Part shown: piece after piece, positions 27,024 to 34,900 of the stretch | Layout: each line of letters starts with the position of its first letter | Position numbering within the stretch: the stretch's first letter is position 1 | Source of the DNA: Elioraea tepidiphila DSM 17972 | Lineage (GTDB): Bacteria; Pseudomonadota; Alphaproteobacteria; Acetobacterales; Acetobacteraceae | Direction of reading: 5' to 3' | Assembly (NCBI RefSeq): GCF_000378465.1 | Contig: NZ_KB899934.1 | Coordinates: 1-64,000 of the forward strand | Length of the DNA: 64,000 bases | Translations under genes and position numbers: made by a program | Notes under the pieces: generated by a model | The model's input: only the letters and a program-made list of their open reading frames with translations | The model's database searches: none | What the model was told of the DNA's origin: nothing

Positions 27024-29084
27024 CTACCGGCCCGGCACGAGCCCCGAGATCCCGCGCAGCCAGGCCTCGCGGCGGCCTTCCCGCGTCACCTCGTAGAGCG
27101 GGTGATCGACGGACAGGCGCTGTCCGCCGTCGCGGATCAGCGGCCGGATCGTCAGCGTGCCGCGCGAGGGCGTGGGTGCGGCGAACAGGTCGAACGGGAA
27201 GCGGATGTAGAGTCCCTTGTCGAAGCTCCCTTCGCCGAAATCGTCGAAGCGCGCGGTGGTGAAGGTGGCGAAGCCGCCGATCTCGATCCCCGAATCGAAG
27301 CGCCGCCCGAGCTCGATCGTCACCCCCCAGTCGCGCGCCAGATACCGCCCCGCGCGCAGCACCGCGTAGAGGTCGCGATAGGGCAGGTCCCAGTAGAGCG
27401 AGACATGCCCGGTCCAGGTCTCGTAGTTGCGGAAGCCGAGGCCCTGGTCGAAGGCGCGCTGCTTCGCCCAGGCGAGATCGGCGCCGACGGCAAAGCTGCG
27501 ATCGACCGGACGCCAGAGCACCTCGCCCTGCACGCCGCCATACATCATCTCCAGATACCCGGCCGTGACGCGCGCGAACACGTCGCGCTCGACCGTCCAG
27601 ATCCGTTCCGCGGTCAGGCTGATCAGCGGCGTGCGCGTCGCCTCCAGGTACTGGCCGATCGCGGTGCGCACGTTCGGCAGGCGCGTGTCCGGCGGCACCG
27701 GCTGGCCGCGCAGATTGCCGGCGAGGTCGAGCCCTACCTCGCCGCCGAGCGTGAACCCCGCGCCGAGCCCGACGCGCGCGCCGGCGACCGCCAGCACCTG
27801 GCCCTGCAACGGCCGGTCGGGGTCCATCAGCGACAGGATCACCCGCGGCTCGATGGTCCAGGCGAGGCGCGGGAACGCGCCGGGCACAGCTTCGCCGGGG
27901 TCGGGCGGCGGCAGCGGCAGGGCCGGGCGGAGATCGGCGGTGATTGCGATCTCCTCGGGGCTGGAAAGCCCGATCGCGGCCTTCTCCACCTCCCCGCGCA
28001 GCACCGCCACACGCGCGACCTCGCTGCCGTTCGGCGCGAGCGACACCACCACCCAGTCGATCCCTGCCGGCGCGTGCTCGGCGGCCAGCCGGGCGGCGCG
28101 CCCGGCGGTGGCGCCGAGGGTGCGGAACCGGCTCGCGGCGAGAACGATCCTGAGATCGCGCCCGACGGCCGCGAGCCGCATCGGCGGCATCCCGTCCGCG
28201 CGCAGCCGCGCGATCAGCGCCGCCTGCCAGTCGGGCGCGAGATCCGGGCGCGGCGCCGGCGGCAGCGGCGGCGGGGCGAGCACGCGCGGCGGATCGGCCG
28301 GGTCCATCCGGAGGCTCGCGCGCACCAGCAGGTCGCTGCCGTGCACGAAGGCCGCGCCGAACTCGACGCCGCGCGCGGGCTGCCAGGCGAGCCCGACATT
28401 GACGCGGCTCTTCGCGCGGCCGCGGCCGTCGCGCCGCTCGTCGCGCAGGCGATCGCCGCTGAACTCGGCGAGCGCGGTCAGGCCGGGGATCGGGGTGGTC
28501 CAGGCGATGCCGCCGAACAGCGCGACGTCACGGCCACGGAACCAGGAGCGCGCGAGCGGCACGCCGCCCTGCCCGACCGAGGCGCTGCGCCGGCAGAACC
28601 GATCGGCCGCCTCGCAGAGCGGATTGGCGAGATCGCGCCCCGTGCCGAGTCGGCCCCAGCCAACGCCGAGCGAGACATCAAGGTCGTACCAGCGCTTGCT
28701 CGCGACCACGTACTCGCCCGAGTAGAGGCCGGTGCCGAGCAGATCCTGCAGCCCGACCGCGATCGCGGGGCGCCAGTCGTTCTCCTCGAACAGGCGCAGC
28801 TTGAGGTCGAAGGCGCGGTCGGTGGTGATGCCGCGTCCGGTCGTGGCGTTCAGCCGTTCGGTGAAGCGGAAAGTGGTCTCCAGCCACGTCAGCGCCTGGA
28901 CGTTGATCGTGTAGTTGCGCCGCTGGCGGCGCAGCGCCGCACCTGCCTCGATCGTGCCGTCCGGGCGGAAGCGCGCATCGCGCGTCTCGATCAGCCCCAT
29001 CCCGCCCCAGCTCGTCGCGGTCTGCGCCGAGGCCGCGCCGCACGCGAGCGCGAACGCAAGCGCGGCGGCGGCACCTCTCAGCAT
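27024..29084 (-). CDS. YjbH-type exopolysaccharide outer-membrane protein
   Basis: The 686-residue protein has a signal peptide (MLRGAAAALAFALACGAASA). The body has the features of YjbH: two beta-rich barrel-like halves joined by a region with ERIWTVERDVFARVTAGYLE, then GYLEMMYGGVQGEVLWRP, RYLARDWGVTIELGR and a GGFATFTTA segment. YjbH-family proteins form outer-membrane pores for exopolysaccharide with the lipoprotein YjbF, which here lies at 4511-5140. The ATG at 29084 puts the signal peptide at the N-terminus; an in-frame start 13 codons upstream adds a non-signal lead. It lies 77 bp downstream of tamB in the same direction. Confidence 0.83.
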   Translation of the reverse strand: MLRGAAAALAFALACGAASAQTATSWGGMGLIETRDARFRPDGTIEAGAALRRQRRNYTINVQALTWLETTFRFTERLNATTGRGITTDRAFDLKLRLFEENDWRPAIAVGLQDLLGTGLYSGEYVVASKRWYDLDVSLGVGWGRLGTGRDLANPLCEAADRFCRRSASVGQGGVPLARSWFRGRDVALFGGIAWTTPIPGLTALAEFSGDRLRDERRDGRGRAKSRVNVGLAWQPARGVEFGAAFVHGSDLLVRASLRMDPADPPRVLAPPPLPPAPRPDLAPDWQAALIARLRADGMPPMRLAAVGRDLRIVLAASRFRTLGATAGRAARLAAEHAPAGIDWVVVSLAPNGSEVARVAVLRGEVEKAAIGLSSPEEIAITADLRPALPLPPPDPGEAVPGAFPRLAWTIEPRVILSLMDPDRPLQGQVLAVAGARVGLGAGFTLGGEVGLDLAGNLRGQPVPPDTRLPNVRTAIGQYLEATRTPLISLTAERIWTVERDVFARVTAGYLEMMYGGVQGEVLWRPVDRSFAVGADLAWAKQRAFDQGLGFRNYETWTGHVSLYWDLPYRDLYAVLRAGRYLARDWGVTIELGRRFDSGIEIGGFATFTTARFDDFGEGSFDKGLYIRFPFDLFAAPTPSRGTLTIRPLIRDGGQRLSVDHPLYEVTREGRREAWLRGISGLVPGR

Positions 29085-29161
29085 CGCATCGGGGGCACGA
29101 GACGATCCGGCATCGAATCGCAACTATGCCGGGCCGACGCGCCCCGCGCGACCCGGTTTCG

Positions 29162-32100
29162 TCAGTAATCGATGCCCCAGGACAACCCGACGCGGCCCTC
29201 GCCCTCGCCGCCGACATCCGCCTCGGCCCGCACATTCGGCAGCACCTCGATCTGCACCGTCGCGCGCGTGCTGCCATCGGCGGCGCGGCGCGCGCCGAGA
29301 TACACCCCGTCGGCGAGGTAGCGGCCGGCCTCGACCGTCGGCCCGCCGGTCGCTTGGTCGGTGCCGACGGTGAGCCGGTCGAGGCCCAGCCCCCGCCGCA
29401 CCCGGTCGAGAATGCCCGGGCCGGACGGGCCGACCCCCGTGAGTTCGGCCGCCGCCTGGGCGAGCTGGAGCAGCTGCACCGGCGTCAGCGTCGCTTGGCT
29501 GCGGCCGAACAGCAGCCGCGCCAGCACCTCGTCCTGCGGCACCTCGGGCTCGGAGCCGAGGGTGATGCGCGGCGCCGTCGCCGTGCCGCCGACGCGCACG
29601 ATTGCGGTGATGTCGCCGGCGGTGGTCGCGGCCTCGAAGTCGAGCGCGGGATCGATGCCGGCGGCGCCATCGAAGTCGAGCGCGCCGCGGCGGAAGGCGA
29701 TCCGCTGCGCCAGGATCGAGATCTCGCCGCGGCGCAGGCTGAAGGCGCCGGTGAGATCGGGCGCGGCCGCCGTGCCGCCGAGCCGTACCGACCCGCCGAG
29801 TTCGGCATCCACGCCGCGGCCGCGCACGAACACCGCGCGCGGGGCCTCGACGGCGATGTCGAGCGCGATCGGCGAGTCGGCGGCGGGCGGCGGCGCGGGC
29901 GGAGCCTCGCCGGCGACGCGCACCGGCAGATCGACCACATCCGCCGGCAGGCGCTCGGGCAGCAGGATCTCGGCGCGTGCAACGTCAATCCGGCCCGTGG
30001 CGGCAAGCGCGTCGGTGTCGCCCGCCAAGCGGAGGTCCGCCGACAGCCGCACCGTGGCACGGTCGGCGAGCGCGAGCGTCGCCTCGCGCGCGGCGAGCGT
30101 CAGGTCGAGCGGCAGCCCGGGGGCCAGCGGCCGGAGCGTGCCGCCGAGCGCGAGCGTGCCGTCACCGGCGCGCGCGGTCAGGCCCTCGATCGCGATCGCA
30201 TCGCCGCGCGCGACGAACCGCCCGCCGATCCCGGCGAGCCTGAGCCCGAGCACGGCATCGTCGATCGACGCATCGGCGAGCCGCACCTCGCCGGCGAGCG
30301 CGGGTTCGGGCACCGCCCCCTCGGCGCTGAGCGCGACCACGAGGCGGCCGCGCGCGCGCCGGCCCGCGGGGGTGAGGAACGGATCGGTCAGCGCGAGGTC
30401 GATCGGCCCGTCGAGCCTCGCGCGGATCGGGCCGCCGTCGAGCGGCGCCTGCGCGGTGAGATCGAGCCGCGCGACAGTGCCGGCGCGGAGCTGCGCCCGC
30501 ACGTCCGCGCGCCCGCCGGCCAGCGCGAGCGTGGCGTCGAGATCGGCCGGCGGCAGCAGCGCGCCGGGGCCGTCGGGCAGGCGCGCGCCGCGCACCGCAA
30601 GCCGCGCGTTGCCTTCGGGCGCGGCCGGCGCACCGCGCAGCGTCGCCTCGAGGTCGAGCGTGCCCGCGGGCGCGAGCCCCGGCGCGGCCAGCGCGGCCAG
30701 CGCCAGGGGCAGGCGGCGGGCCGCAAGCGTCAGGTCGAGCGTCGGGCTCAACCGGCCGCGCGCCTCGATCCGCCCGCCGCGCAGCGCGAGTGCCAGCGGC
30801 GCGAGCTCGATGGTCTCGCCGAGACGCAGCGTGGTGGGCGCGGCGAGGCGGATCGTCTCGCCGCGCGCGCTCACCTCGAAGGCGGAAAGGGCGATGCGCT
30901 CGGGCAGCCGCGCCTCGGCGGTGAGGCTCGCCGTGAGCTCGGGGCCGGCGAAGCGGGCGCTGAGCCCGAGCGCCTCCGGGGGTCCGGTCGCCGCAAGGTC
31001 GAGCGCGCCCGACGCGCCGCCCGCGGCGAGCCCGCGCGCGGCGAGGCGCAGATCGAGCGCGGGCGCGCGCAGCGCATCGGCCGCCGTGCCGCTGAGCGTG
31101 GCCTCGGCGATCGCGATGCCCTCGGCGGCGATCCCCTGCGCGCGCGCCTCGACCGTGGCGCCGACCCCGCCCGTGGCGTCCGGCGCGAGCGCGAGCCGCG
31201 CCGCGATCGCGCCGGCAAGGCCGGGCAGCAGCTCGGCGAGGCGCGGCACGGCGGCGGTGCCGGCGAAGTCCGGCCGCCCGTCCGCGAGCACGCGCCCCTG
31301 CCCCGCGATGTGCGCCGCGCCATAGCGCAGCTCGATGCGCGGGACCGCGATCGCGCCGTCCGGCTGCGGCTCGGCGTCCCCGGCGATCGCGATCTCGCGC
31401 CCGCCGAGATCCCCACTCCCCTGCACCGCGACGCGCGGCGCGCTGACCAGCCGCGATGCCTCCGCGGTCAGCGCGAGCCGCCCCGCGCCTACGCCCTCGA
31501 CCGCGAGGTGCGGCGCATCGAGCCTGAGCGTCGCGTCGGGGTCCGCGGCCGTGCCGCGCAGCGCGAGGTCGAGCCGCGCCTCGCCGGCGAGCGGGGCGGC
31601 GAGCGCGGTGAGCGCGGGCAGCGCCAGCGTGCCGGCGAGATCGAGCGTCTCGCCCGCGCTGCCGGCGAGGTCGAGCGTGGCGGCGAGACCGGCGACCGTG
31701 ATTCGCTCGATCGTAACCCTGCGCGAAACGAGCCGCGCGCGTGCCGCGACGGTCGGCGCGTCGCCGAGCAGCAGGTCAAGCGGCGCAGGCAGGGCGGCAT
31801 CGGCGAGACGGAGATCGGCGTCGAGGGCCGTCGCGGCATCGCCGTGCGCGATCCGCGCGGCGAGGACAAGCGCGCCGTCGGCCTCGATGCCGGCGGCGGT
31901 GGCGAAGGGTGCGAGGCTGGGCAGCCGACTGTGGATCGTCAGCGTTGTGTCGCCGTCGATCCGACCGGTGGCGGTCAGCGCCAGCAGCGGATGCGCGACC
32001 GCCGCCTGCCCGATCGCGATCGTGCCGTCGGCATCCCGCGTCGCAGCGAGGCGCAGCGTCACCGGCGCGGCATCGAGGCGCGGCAGGGGAAGGTGATCCG

Positions 32101-33016
32101 GCAGCGCAACGCCTTCGGCCTGCGCCTCGGCGGAGACGCGCAGCGCGCTGCCGAGATCGCCCGCGAGCCGGCCGTCCAGGATCAGCCGCGCGAAGCGGTA
32201 GCCCTCGGGCAGCACGGCACCGACGGCAGTACCCGCGACGTCCAGGTGCACGCCGAGATCGGTCGCATCGCCGCGCAGCGCGAGCACACCTTCGGCGGTG
32301 GCCGACACGCCGCCATCGAAGGTGAGCGCGAAACGTGTCTCGGCCCGCTCGGCCGTGCCCTCGGCCGTTGCCTGCGCGGCGAGGCGCCCGAGTTCCGGCA
32401 GCCCGGCGAGCCGTGCGATCAGCCCGTTTGCCGGCTCGGCGATGTCGAGCCGGATGGCGACGTCGGCGTCGCGACGCAGTGTGGCGCGGTAGTGCCCGCC
32501 GGTGCTGTCGCGCAGATCGAGCTCGGCGGTGCCGGTGAGGTCGCGCCGAAGCGCCGCCTGCGCCGTGCCGTCCAGCGTGACGTTCATGCCGGCGACCGCG
32601 GCGGCGATGCGCGCGCCCTCCAGCGCGAAGTCACGAACCGTCAGATCGACCGGCAGCGACGGCGCGGAGGCTGGCCCCTCCTCCGCCTCGCTCACCGGCA
32701 GGCGCGTGAGCGCGAGCCCCACCAGGCGCAGCGTGTCGATCTCGACGCGGCGCGCGAGCAGCGAGAGCGGCGACCAGGCGAGCTCGACGCGCTCAATCGC
32801 GAGCCACGTCCCGTCCGCGTCGGCCAGTGACACCCCGCGCAGCGTGGTCGCGCGCAGCGGCGAGCCCTCGATCGCGGCGATGCGAATCCCGGCGGCGGCG
32901 GCGGCGCGGCGCGCGAGCTCCTGGCCCGGCCCGGTCTCCAGCGCGAGCACCGCGACCAGCGGCACCATCACGACCAGCGCCACCAGCGCGGCGAGGAGGC
33001 GCAGCGCCCAGCGCAT
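29162..33016 (-). CDS. tamB: translocation and assembly module inner-membrane protein TamB
   Basis: The 1284-residue protein is anchored by an N-terminal helix (LLAALVALVVMVPLVAVLAL) and spans the periplasm as a beta-groove. The repetitive, Ala/Leu-rich middle has alternating strands. The C-terminal DUF490 domain runs to the family ending SWGIDY and includes FGRSQATLTPVQLLQLAQAA. TamB works with TamA in outer-membrane protein insertion and phospholipid transport to the outer membrane. It overlaps the tamA stop by one base (TGATG), so they are translationally coupled. Confidence 0.92.
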   Translation of the reverse strand: MRWALRLLAALVALVVMVPLVAVLALETGPGQELARRAAAAAGIRIAAIEGSPLRATTLRGVSLADADGTWLAIERVELAWSPLSLLARRVEIDTLRLVGLALTRLPVSEAEEGPASAPSLPVDLTVRDFALEGARIAAAVAGMNVTLDGTAQAALRRDLTGTAELDLRDSTGGHYRATLRRDADVAIRLDIAEPANGLIARLAGLPELGRLAAQATAEGTAERAETRFALTFDGGVSATAEGVLALRGDATDLGVHLDVAGTAVGAVLPEGYRFARLILDGRLAGDLGSALRVSAEAQAEGVALPDHLPLPRLDAAPVTLRLAATRDADGTIAIGQAAVAHPLLALTATGRIDGDTTLTIHSRLPSLAPFATAAGIEADGALVLAARIAHGDAATALDADLRLADAALPAPLDLLLGDAPTVAARARLVSRRVTIERITVAGLAATLDLAGSAGETLDLAGTLALPALTALAAPLAGEARLDLALRGTAADPDATLRLDAPHLAVEGVGAGRLALTAEASRLVSAPRVAVQGSGDLGGREIAIAGDAEPQPDGAIAVPRIELRYGAAHIAGQGRVLADGRPDFAGTAAVPRLAELLPGLAGAIAARLALAPDATGGVGATVEARAQGIAAEGIAIAEATLSGTAADALRAPALDLRLAARGLAAGGASGALDLAATGPPEALGLSARFAGPELTASLTAEARLPERIALSAFEVSARGETIRLAAPTTLRLGETIELAPLALALRGGRIEARGRLSPTLDLTLAARRLPLALAALAAPGLAPAGTLDLEATLRGAPAAPEGNARLAVRGARLPDGPGALLPPADLDATLALAGGRADVRAQLRAGTVARLDLTAQAPLDGGPIRARLDGPIDLALTDPFLTPAGRRARGRLVVALSAEGAVPEPALAGEVRLADASIDDAVLGLRLAGIGGRFVARGDAIAIEGLTARAGDGTLALGGTLRPLAPGLPLDLTLAAREATLALADRATVRLSADLRLAGDTDALAATGRIDVARAEILLPERLPADVVDLPVRVAGEAPPAPPPAADSPIALDIAVEAPRAVFVRGRGVDAELGGSVRLGGTAAAPDLTGAFSLRRGEISILAQRIAFRRGALDFDGAAGIDPALDFEAATTAGDITAIVRVGGTATAPRITLGSEPEVPQDEVLARLLFGRSQATLTPVQLLQLAQAAAELTGVGPSGPGILDRVRRGLGLDRLTVGTDQATGGPTVEAGRYLADGVYLGARRAADGSTRATVQIEVLPNVRAEADVGGEGEGRVGLSWGIDY

Positions 33017-34827
33017 CAGAACGCCTGCCCCAGCCCGAGATAGAGCTGCCAGGCGGCGTCGCCAGGCCGCTTGCCGGACAGCGGCACTGCCACATCCGCG
33101 CGCACCGGCCCGATCGCGGTGTAGTAGCGCACCCCCACCCCGGCGCCGATGGCGATCCGCGAGGGCAGATCGGGCGCGCGCTCTTCCCCCACCCCGCCGG
33201 CATCGACGAAGGCGACCGCGCCCCAGGACTCGCCGATGCGCTGGCGGAATTCGACCCCGCCGGCGAGCAGGGTGGTGCCGCCGAGCGGGCGGCCGTTCGC
33301 GCGCGGCCCGACCGACTGGAAGGCGAAGCCGCGCACCGTGCCGCTGCCGCCGGCATAGACGCGCCGGTCTGCCGGCAGCCCGTCACGGCTCTGGCCGAAG
33401 GCGGCGGCCGCGATCAGCCGGGCGGCCAGCACCGACCGCCCGTTGCCGGCGAGGTCGAGATAGCCCGCGCCGGTGGCGCGCAGGCTGGTGTAGGCAAGCG
33501 TCGAGCCGAGGAAGCCGGGATAGGGCGTCAGTTCCAGCCGCGCGCGCGTGCCGCGCACCGAGTCCAGCGGATTGCCGGCATCCTCCCAGACCAGCGTCGC
33601 CGGCACGCCGACGAAGGTGTCGATCGTCGCCTCGCCGGCCTGCTCGACCCGGCTGCGCTCGAAGGAGAGGCCGAGGCTGCCGCTCAGCCGGTCGCTCAGC
33701 CGGCGCTCCAGCGCCGCGCCGCCGGTGACGGCGATCCGGTCATAGGCGTCGGTGCGCTCGCGCAGCGCCCCGGCATCGAGCCGGAGGGTCTGGCGGCGCG
33801 ACAGGAAATGCGGCTTGGCGAAGCGGCCATCCAGCCGGTAGCCGAAATCGCCAGCGCCGCGTTCGAGCAGGCCCGACACCTCGGCGCCGAGCTCCAGCCG
33901 CTCGGCCCGTCCGAGCAGGTTGCGATGCAGCCAACGCGCGCGCACCGAGGCGCCCTCGGAGGTGGCATAAGCGCCGCCGAACTCGATCCGCCGGGGTGGC
34001 CGCTCGACCGCCTCCAGCGTCACATCCGCGGTGCCGTCGGGGCCGGGCTCGGGCGCGAGACGGGCGCGCACGGTGGCGAAGGCGCCGAGGTCGAGCAGAT
34101 CGCGCCGCGCGGCCTCCAGTTCCGCCGGTGTGGCGGGCCGACCCGCCCGCGCCGCGACCAGCCACTCCGCGAAGCCCCGGTCGATGCGCGCGAGCCCCTC
34201 CACGCCGACGCGCCCGATCGCGACGCGCGGCCCGGGCTCGACCCGCAGCGCCACCGTCATGGTGCGGGTGGCGTGATCGACGGTGAGCGTGCGCTCGCCG
34301 AGCCGGGCATAGGCATGGCCGTCGCGCCGCAGGGCGTCGAGCAGGCGCGCCTCGGCGGCGAGGATGTCGGCGCCGCGCGCCGGGTCGCCGACCGTCAGGC
34401 CGGTCGCGAGGCCGTCGGCGCCGTCCACGATCACCGCGTCGATCGTGTAGAGCGGGCCCGGGGTGACGGAGACGACGATCTCCAGCGGCGGGTCGGCCGG
34501 CAGGGCCGCGATCGCCGGCGCCGCGGCGAGGTCGGTCAGGTCCAGCCCGGCGGCGCGGATCGCGACACGGCCGGCGAAGTGGCCCTGGCTGCGCAGCACC
34601 GCGGCGAAGCGGTCGCGGTCGGCGCGCGCGCGTGCGATCAGCGCGGCGGGGGCGACCGGCTCCTCGTCCTGAAGGCGGAGCAGCGTCGAGGCATCGCTGA
34701 GCAGCGTGTCGAGCCCCGCGACCTCGGTCGGCGCGAAGCGCACGGCATAGGGCTGGGGATCGGCCGCCCGGGCCGGGAGGCCGGCGAGCACGGCCAGGAC
34801 GGCAAGGGACCGGGCGAAGCACCGCAT
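33016..34827 (-). CDS. tamA: translocation and assembly module outer-membrane protein TamA
   Basis: The 603-residue BamA/Omp85-family protein has a signal peptide (SLAVLAVLAGLPARA). POTRA domains follow to about residue 265, with IVVSVTPGPLYTIDAVIVDG and VEPGPRVAIGRVGVEG. A C-terminal 16-strand barrel includes the VRGF motif (SGTVRGFAFQS) and ends YLGLGQAF, with the terminal Phe. Order tamA-tamB is normal. The gene lies just downstream of the Wza-like export gene in reverse order on the same strand. Confidence 0.93.
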   Translation of the reverse strand: MRCFARSLAVLAVLAGLPARAADPQPYAVRFAPTEVAGLDTLLSDASTLLRLQDEEPVAPAALIARARADRDRFAAVLRSQGHFAGRVAIRAAGLDLTDLAAAPAIAALPADPPLEIVVSVTPGPLYTIDAVIVDGADGLATGLTVGDPARGADILAAEARLLDALRRDGHAYARLGERTLTVDHATRTMTVALRVEPGPRVAIGRVGVEGLARIDRGFAEWLVAARAGRPATPAELEAARRDLLDLGAFATVRARLAPEPGPDGTADVTLEAVERPPRRIEFGGAYATSEGASVRARWLHRNLLGRAERLELGAEVSGLLERGAGDFGYRLDGRFAKPHFLSRRQTLRLDAGALRERTDAYDRIAVTGGAALERRLSDRLSGSLGLSFERSRVEQAGEATIDTFVGVPATLVWEDAGNPLDSVRGTRARLELTPYPGFLGSTLAYTSLRATGAGYLDLAGNGRSVLAARLIAAAAFGQSRDGLPADRRVYAGGSGTVRGFAFQSVGPRANGRPLGGTTLLAGGVEFRQRIGESWGAVAFVDAGGVGEERAPDLPSRIAIGAGVGVRYYTAIGPVRADVAVPLSGKRPGDAAWQLYLGLGQAF

Positions 34828-34900
34828 GGTCCGGCCGGCTATACGGGCACGCGATCGGGAAGGCGACCGCGACTCACGCCATTGCGACGAGGCGAGGGCC

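Noticed and set aside
26127-29168. Very long plus-strand open frame, about 1,000 codons, opposite the YjbH gene
   Set aside because: It lies fully antisense to a well-supported gene, is Arg/Ala/Gly-rich low complexity with no domains, and is what GC-rich codon bias produces in the shadow frame.
29126-32830. Plus-strand open frame of over 1,200 codons opposite tamB
   Set aside because: It is Arg/Glu/Gln/Ala-rich shadow of TamB with no recognisable motif and no ribosome-binding site.
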